Below are positions 15,113 through 18,496 of a stretch of DNA of 18,496 nucleotides, piece after piece. Origin of the DNA: Nitrospira sp. ST-bin4 (GTDB taxonomy: Bacteria > Nitrospirota > Nitrospiria > Nitrospirales > Nitrospiraceae); assembly GCA_002083565.1 (NCBI GenBank), contig MSXM01000043.1, forward strand, positions 1 to 18,496, given 5' to 3'. The notes below the pieces were generated by a model. It was not told where the DNA came from. It searched no databases and saw nothing but the letters and a program-made list of their open reading frames with translations. A program made the translations under genes and the position numbers. The first letter of the stretch is position 1; every line of letters begins with the position of its first letter.

Positions 15113-16414
15113 TTAAAAAGAGACATCCCATTGAACCCGGACTCTATCAATTGGGGTAAACGCACCCTCTCGCGTGAGATGGGAATAATCAACCGTGAGC
15201 TTATTGCGATGTCCGGCAAAGAACCAGTTGGCTGCAACCGTATGTTCTCTGAGCATGTCGTTGCCCAGAAGACCTTCCGGATCGACGAATGCGTAGCGAT
15301 AGGCGAATTCCAATGGACGCGGGATGATATCGATCAGTGCATGGGGGAAATAGCCGACTTGCGCATATGCCCCGTAACTGGTCCCGTGTGTCGACCTGGA
15401 CTGATCGATCACCTTCTTGACATGAAACTCTTCCTGAATAGAGAGCCCGTTCCACTTGAAGGCAAACTCTTGGACTCCCTGGTTGATTTCAAATCGGCCA
15501 TCCACTACTGGCAAAGCATCTATGGTAGCCGCTCGGGAAGTGGTTGGAAACGTGAGCCGGTCGGTTCTGTTATGGGCGCCGGCAAATGCGATGCTGCCGA
15601 TCGGCAAGTCCGTGTACTCCGGATCGGATTGCGAGAAGGGCACGTCACGCCCCAAGAAGTTCCACTGAATTCTCCCCAGGTAGAGCATGTTCTTGTCGTC
15701 ATTGTGAGTTTGGTTGATGCCTGCGCCGGTGAAGACACCGATGTTGTATACCAGATAGCCGGGAGTGCCCTCGAAGAGGTGGCCGCCCAGCCTAACCCCG
15801 ATCTGCCGATCGAGGGTAAACAGCGAATTAACGATCGACCGTTCGACAAACTGCTGCGAACCGGACGAGTCTACTCGTTCCCGGTTGTACTCGACCTTCC
15901 ACTGCCCCACGCGCAGCGTCGCCCACTTGAATTTGGCGATATCCAATCGATAATCGAGCATCGTGTTGCTCACCCAATCATATTCCGTATAGTACTTGAA
16001 CCACGGGACGAAGCCATGCCCGCCGACTTTGAGTCGAGCGCGGCGGACGCGGAACGAACTGACGTCCTTGTCATTGAAAGCGGTAGCACCAGCGTTCGTA
16101 AAAGCATCGCTCTCCTGGTCATAGGAATAGCGAAACTGAAGCCGGTTTTGTATCAGCATTTCAAACTTTCCGTCGCGGGTCTGGAAGTCAAATCCATCCT
16201 TGTACCGCATAGAGATAGGAAATTCCTGGTCTCTCTTCTTGTGCTCCTCCTCAGCCGCTTTTTCGGAATCGGCTTTGGCCTTGATCCATTCTTCCTTCGT
16301 AATTTGTCCTTTTTCGTAGAGAATATCCTCCAGCCCGGCTTGAGCCGGATTGGCCTGGACCATCAATCCAAGACCGATCACACATGCTGTCATTGCTAAC
16401 CGCCATCGCTTCAT
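15113..16414 (-). CDS. Phosphate-selective porin O/P family outer-membrane protein
   Basis: 433 residues with a signal peptide (MTACVIGLGLMVQANPAQA, cut after A26). A short charged helical segment follows (27-65, rich in Glu/Lys, coiled-coil-like). The remainder is a beta-barrel of OprO/OprP type: GFDFQTRDGKFEMLIQNRLQFRY, then FRVRRARLKVGG, LRVGQWKVEYNRER, and a terminal strand ending in VQWDVSF with the C-terminal Phe used for barrel assembly. OprP-type trimers pass phosphate or pyrophosphate through the outer membrane under starvation. Its place directly upstream of pstSCAB-phoU, on the same strand, supports phosphate as substrate. AGGAGGT lies six bases before the ATG, which predicts strong translation. 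Confidence 0.9.
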   Translation of the reverse strand: MKRWRLAMTACVIGLGLMVQANPAQAGLEDILYEKGQITKEEWIKAKADSEKAAEEEHKKRDQEFPISMRYKDGFDFQTRDGKFEMLIQNRLQFRYSYDQESDAFTNAGATAFNDKDVSSFRVRRARLKVGGHGFVPWFKYYTEYDWVSNTMLDYRLDIAKFKWATLRVGQWKVEYNRERVDSSGSQQFVERSIVNSLFTLDRQIGVRLGGHLFEGTPGYLVYNIGVFTGAGINQTHNDDKNMLYLGRIQWNFLGRDVPFSQSDPEYTDLPIGSIAFAGAHNRTDRLTFPTTSRAATIDALPVVDGRFEINQGVQEFAFKWNGLSIQEEFHVKKVIDQSRSTHGTSYGAYAQVGYFPHALIDIIPRPLEFAYRYAFVDPEGLLGNDMLREHTVAANWFFAGHRNKLTVDYSHLTREGAFTPIDRVRVQWDVSF

Positions 16415-16420
16415 TCCACC

Positions 16421-16427
16421 ACCTCCT
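16421..16427 (-). promoter_or_regulatory. Ribosome binding site of the porin gene
   Basis: AGGAGGT on the minus strand is a full complement to the 16S anti-Shine-Dalgarno core, with six bases before the ATG. It is the strongest SD in the window and fits an abundant outer-membrane protein. Confidence 0.75.
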
Positions 16428-16457
16428 CAATAAAGACCTATACTGTTCCTGCCCTAA

Positions 16458-16478
16458 TAACTATGGCGAGGATAGTTA
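16458..16478. promoter_or_regulatory. Inverted repeat TAACTAT-n7-ATAGTTA
   Basis: Two perfect 7-base arms separated by 7 bases lie 44-64 bases upstream of the porin start and between the divergent genes. Size and position suit a dimeric regulator site or promoter element. No known regulator is recognised. Confidence 0.4.
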
Positions 16479-16483
16479 CGAAG

Positions 16484-16522
16484 AATTAAGGTGGTGCTAT
16501 CGGCTGGTTACGGAAATGTTAA
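16484..16522 (-). promoter_or_regulatory. Degenerate Pho-box-like array upstream of porin
   Basis: One perfect TGTTAA unit (16517-16522) is followed at exact 11-base steps by GGTTAC (16506), TGCTAT (16495) and AATTAA (16484), each 4/6 to the unit. The spacing is the same as in the perfect pstS array, which makes shared control plausible although the individual matches are weak. The array lies in the shared region between the porin and the divergent membrane protein. Confidence 0.5.
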
Positions 16523-16575
16523 ATGTCGTTGTGCTAGCCTACATGCTGTGGGCTTCGAGAAATTCGGCTACTGAG

Positions 16576-17013
16576 ATGATGAGCAAACCGTTACATTCTA
16601 ACGAGCCTGGTCATGCCGAGCCTCCTCTGTGGTCAATTGGGCTGGCGGTAGCCGTCATACTGGGCACTCCTCTTGTGTTGTACTCCCTCGCCCCGACCGG
16701 TCCGCTTCGCGAAGGTGACACGGCATTTTCTGACGGCCAACAACGCGTGCACCTCACAACTCACACCGCAGAACCGCGTCTACAGCCAGGAGACACCTGC
16801 CTGCTCGACCCCAATAGCCCTCTGATCATCGTTCACACTCCGAATGGCCAACCGGACAGTTCAATTACCGCGCTGGTACAGGGCAATCCGGCGACAGAAT
16901 GGCCTTTCTGCCCGCTGCATGCAGAGGTCTTGATGAAGGCGCACCAACTATTCCAGAAGCCTGCGCTCCTGACGGAGATCCAGAGGATGCTGGTCGGATT
17001 ATTGAGTCGATAA
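16576..17013 (+). CDS. Hypothetical single-pass membrane protein
   Basis: About 145 residues from the ATG pair at 16576/16579; upstream in-frame ATGs at 16516 and 16543 are possible, but they lie in or near the porin regulatory region and lack an SD. One hydrophobic segment follows a short hydrophilic N-terminus (WSIGLAVAVILGTPLVLYSL, about residues 19-38). The remaining 105 residues are polar and probably exposed on the periplasmic side, with a Pro/Gly-rich part (QPGDTCLLDPNSPLIIVHTPNG), two cysteines and a C-terminal amphipathic helix. No family is recognised. It is divergent from the porin and convergent with msrA, 10 bases away. Coding status rests on the uninterrupted frame, good amino-acid composition and lack of a competing gene; the function is unknown. 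Confidence 0.6.
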   Translation: MMSKPLHSNEPGHAEPPLWSIGLAVAVILGTPLVLYSLAPTGPLREGDTAFSDGQQRVHLTTHTAEPRLQPGDTCLLDPNSPLIIVHTPNGQPDSSITALVQGNPATEWPFCPLHAEVLMKAHQLFQKPALLTEIQRMLVGLLSR

Positions 17014-17023
17014 CGGAGGACGG

Positions 17024-17575
17024 CTAGACTTTCAACCGTGAGGTAAACTTCTGCCGGAACTTTGCAACCTTGGGACCGATGACGAACTGACAGTAGCCCT
17101 GGAGGGGATTTCGAGCAAAATACTCTTGATGATAGGCTTCAGCTTCGTACCATTGCGCGGCCGGCACAACCTCAGTAACGATGGGAGCAGGATACAACTG
17201 TTCCTGTTCCAACTTTTTGATCAGTGTGTCGGCGATTTGGCACTGAACGAGCGTGTGATAAAAGATCGCCGAGCGGTATTGAGTCCCGATATCGTTGCCT
17301 TGACGATTGCGCGTGGTGGGATCGTGGATCAGGAAGAAGATTTCAAGCAGCTCACCATACGAGATGACCTGCGGATCGAAGGTGATTCGAACTGCTTCCG
17401 CATGACCGGTACGGCCGCTACAGACCGCTTCATACGAGGGATTGTCGACAACACCACCCATATACCCTGATTCGACGGATTCAACCCCCCGAACCTGGTC
17501 GTAGACTGCCTCAAGACACCAAAAGCAACCGCCTGCAACAGTGCCGACCTCCCGTTCGAGTTGAGCCGATGGCAT
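17024..17575 (-). CDS. msrA: Peptide-methionine (S)-S-oxide reductase MsrA
   Basis: 183 residues from the ATG at 17575. This start is preferred over the ATG at 17581, because GAGGAG sits seven bases before 17575 but only one base before 17581. The catalytic motif GCFWC is at 16-20 (nucleophile C17). Family segments GYMGG, YEAVCSGRTGHAEAV, IHDPTTRNRQGNDIGTQYRS and AEAYHQEYF all follow in the usual order. A further Cys in LQGYCQF near the C-terminus may act in disulfide recycling. MsrA repairs methionine-S-sulfoxide in oxidised proteins in the cytoplasm using thioredoxin. There is no fused MsrB domain. The next gene upstream on this strand is the 53-residue acidic protein, 45 bases away. Confidence 0.95.
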   Translation of the reverse strand: MPSAQLEREVGTVAGGCFWCLEAVYDQVRGVESVESGYMGGVVDNPSYEAVCSGRTGHAEAVRITFDPQVISYGELLEIFFLIHDPTTRNRQGNDIGTQYRSAIFYHTLVQCQIADTLIKKLEQEQLYPAPIVTEVVPAAQWYEAEAYHQEYFARNPLQGYCQFVIGPKVAKFRQKFTSRLKV

Positions 17576-17620
17576 CACCATTCTCCTCGCACCATTTACA
17601 TCCTAACTCTAGGCGACGAA

Positions 17621-17782
17621 TTACTCGTCCTCTTCTTCCTCGATATCCTCAATCCCCTCATAACTCATCTCTGGAAATGCGGCCGCTGCCTTTTCGCAGG
17701 CCGTTTCGACCATTTCTTCAGCATCTTCTGCCGAATCCGCGTCTACCAAGAACTTCACCGTAATTGCATACCGTTGTTCCAC
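17621..17782 (-). CDS. Small acidic hypothetical protein (53 aa)
   Basis: Starts with GTG at 17782, preceded by AAAGGAG with about six bases of spacing; the longer ORF to 17932 has a non-coding look upstream of this point and no SD. The protein reads as a beta strand (RYAITVKFLVDA), an acidic helix (SAEDAEEMVETACEKAAAAF) and a tail of nearly pure Glu/Asp (IEDIEEEEDE). This resembles small ferredoxin-like beta-alpha proteins of unknown role; no named family is recognised. The long acidic tail could bind metal or a basic partner. It lies 45 bases before msrA on the same strand and may be cotranscribed. Confidence 0.65.
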   Translation of the reverse strand: MEQRYAITVKFLVDADSAEDAEEMVETACEKAAAAFPEMSYEGIEDIEEEEDE

Positions 17783-18043
17783 CGCTAACTCCTTTCTCTG
17801 CCTGCTTCCCCGGAATCGCTCAGGCGAATATTCCGAGCGTCTTTGTAAGGTCTCATCGTGAATGAGGGCACCCACGCAGGTGACTCTGTCATGGAGGGCC
17901 GTACTTTCTGACAGATGCAACCGCTGTGTCAACTATGGCAAACAGAAAGTGGATCAAGGAAGAAATCGGAGCGGTATGAATCTCCGTCGAGAGCACGGAC
18001 TCAGAGGAAAGGCGGCGAGGCGGTTACGGGAACGGACGTACGA
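17783..18043. other. Non-coding stretch between PilZ gene and small acidic gene
   Basis: About 260 bases without a supported gene. It must contain the end of the pilZ transcript and the promoter of the 53-aa gene. No clear terminator hairpin or promoter stands out. A tiny plus-strand reading frame at 17935-17979 is not convincing. Confidence 0.5.
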
Positions 18044-18439
18044 TTATTCCTCACATTCTAGATCTTTGAGGATGGCCTCGATCTTTGAGACCTCTTTTGG
18101 AGAAATCCGTGTAAAGGCAAGTCCGAAGGTATTGCCTTCAACCCAGCGGACCGTGGCTTCATCGATCCGTAGCGGCCAATCGAATCCGGGCACATGGAGG
18201 CGACATTCGAATGTCGCCCCTTGCACAACCTTCATGTCGCTTTCAATCTTGCACCCGCCGGAGGAAATGTCGAGCGTCCGGCCTTGCCCCTCTTTATTCT
18301 GGCCGGAAAAACTACTGCGGAATTGGGTTGTGAAACGTGGCTGAATCCGCCGCTCATGCGACGATGACTTGGCAGGAACCTGCTCGACAGCCTCCGACTT
18401 GAAGAGGGAGCTGAGTTTTTTTAGAGCGTGCGCCGTCAT
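18044..18439 (-). CDS. PilZ domain protein (putative cyclic-di-GMP receptor)
   Basis: 131 residues from the ATG at 18439. That start has GGAGG five bases upstream, whereas the ATG at 18451 has GGAG only one base away. After a Ser/Lys-rich N-terminus (1-28) the PilZ signature is complete: RRxxxR (R30, R31, R35 in RRIQPRF) and DxSxxG (D57-I-S-S-G-G62). These residues bind cyclic di-GMP in the family. The remainder is beta-rich (ECRLHVPGFDWPLRIDEATVRWVEGNTFGLAFTRIS) with a C-terminal helix. As a single-domain PilZ protein it probably works by binding a partner, for example in motility, adhesion or polysaccharide export. The target is not evident from neighbours. Confidence 0.9.
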   Translation of the reverse strand: MTAHALKKLSSLFKSEAVEQVPAKSSSHERRIQPRFTTQFRSSFSGQNKEGQGRTLDISSGGCKIESDMKVVQGATFECRLHVPGFDWPLRIDEATVRWVEGNTFGLAFTRISPKEVSKIEAILKDLECEE

Positions 18440-18496
18440 CTCTCCCTCCATTCTCCGAATGAGCTATCGAAACGGATCGGCAGACCTCTCTCCAAT

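Noticed and set aside
15131..16399. Long 422-codon plus-strand ORF opposite the porin
   Set aside because: It is antisense to a clear OprP-type porin with signal peptide and strong SD; its composition is that of a frame shadow in GC-rich DNA.
17783..17932. 50-residue N-terminal extension of the small acidic protein
   Set aside because: No SD at the upstream start, Arg/His-rich atypical composition, and a good SD directly before the internal GTG.
17935..17979. Tiny plus-strand frame MANRKWIKEEIGAV followed by an overlapping ATGA start
   Set aside because: It is only 14 codons, and the following frame runs antisense through the PilZ gene; nothing supports either as coding.

Overview
The window looks like chromosomal DNA from a GC-rich (high-50s %), diderm (outer-membrane-bearing) bacterium. 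I think of Nitrospira (phylum Nitrospirota) first, because of the PCP_red-domain proteins, the extended PstC/PstA permeases and the overall gene style. This is an impression from protein character, not a search result. No transposon, integrase, phage gene, CRISPR array, tRNA or rRNA is visible, and the genes share a similar codon style, so this reads as core genome.

Layout. (1) 1-3108, plus strand: a three-gene cluster. It holds the 3'-most 342 codons of a protein with a rubredoxin-like zinc/iron ribbon and three PCP_red domains (the C-terminal module of light-independent protochlorophyllide reductase BchB), a radical SAM/SPASM enzyme of AhbC/AhbD/NirJ type that carries a fourth PCP_red domain, and a small CopD-like four-helix membrane protein. 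(2) 3312-8138, minus strand: a PagL-like outer-membrane acyloxyacyl hydrolase, the DNA translocase FtsK, the lipoprotein carrier LolA (4-base overlap with ftsK) and a 2-oxoglutarate/Fe(II) dioxygenase. (3) 8510-14981, minus strand: a complete high-affinity phosphate uptake operon pstS-pstC-pstA-pstB-phoU. (4) 15113-16414, minus strand: an OprP/OprO-like phosphate-selective porin, with a divergent single-pass membrane protein of unknown function at 16576-17013. (5) 17024-18439, minus strand: MsrA, a 53-residue acidic protein and a PilZ-domain protein.

The phosphate block works as one unit. The porin would pass phosphate through the outer membrane, PstS would bind it in the periplasm, PstCA with PstB would import it, and PhoU would report transport state to a two-component system that lies outside the window. 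The pstS promoter region carries three exact TGTTAA/TTAACA units at 11-base spacing, which is the architecture of a Pho box. A degenerate version lies upstream of the porin. A 14-bp perfect stem-loop sits just after pstS and probably separates the expression of pstS from that of pstCAB-phoU.

The most unusual part is the first 3.1 kb. Four copies of a tetrapyrrole-reductase-derived domain are spread over a rubredoxin-like protein and a radical SAM enzyme of the heme/heme d1 family, next to a haem-era-looking small membrane protein. This suggests an uncharacterised tetrapyrrole or other cofactor-modifying system. Several annotated starts were moved on the basis of Shine-Dalgarno spacing (MsrA, PilZ protein, PagL-like protein, 53-aa protein, PstA).
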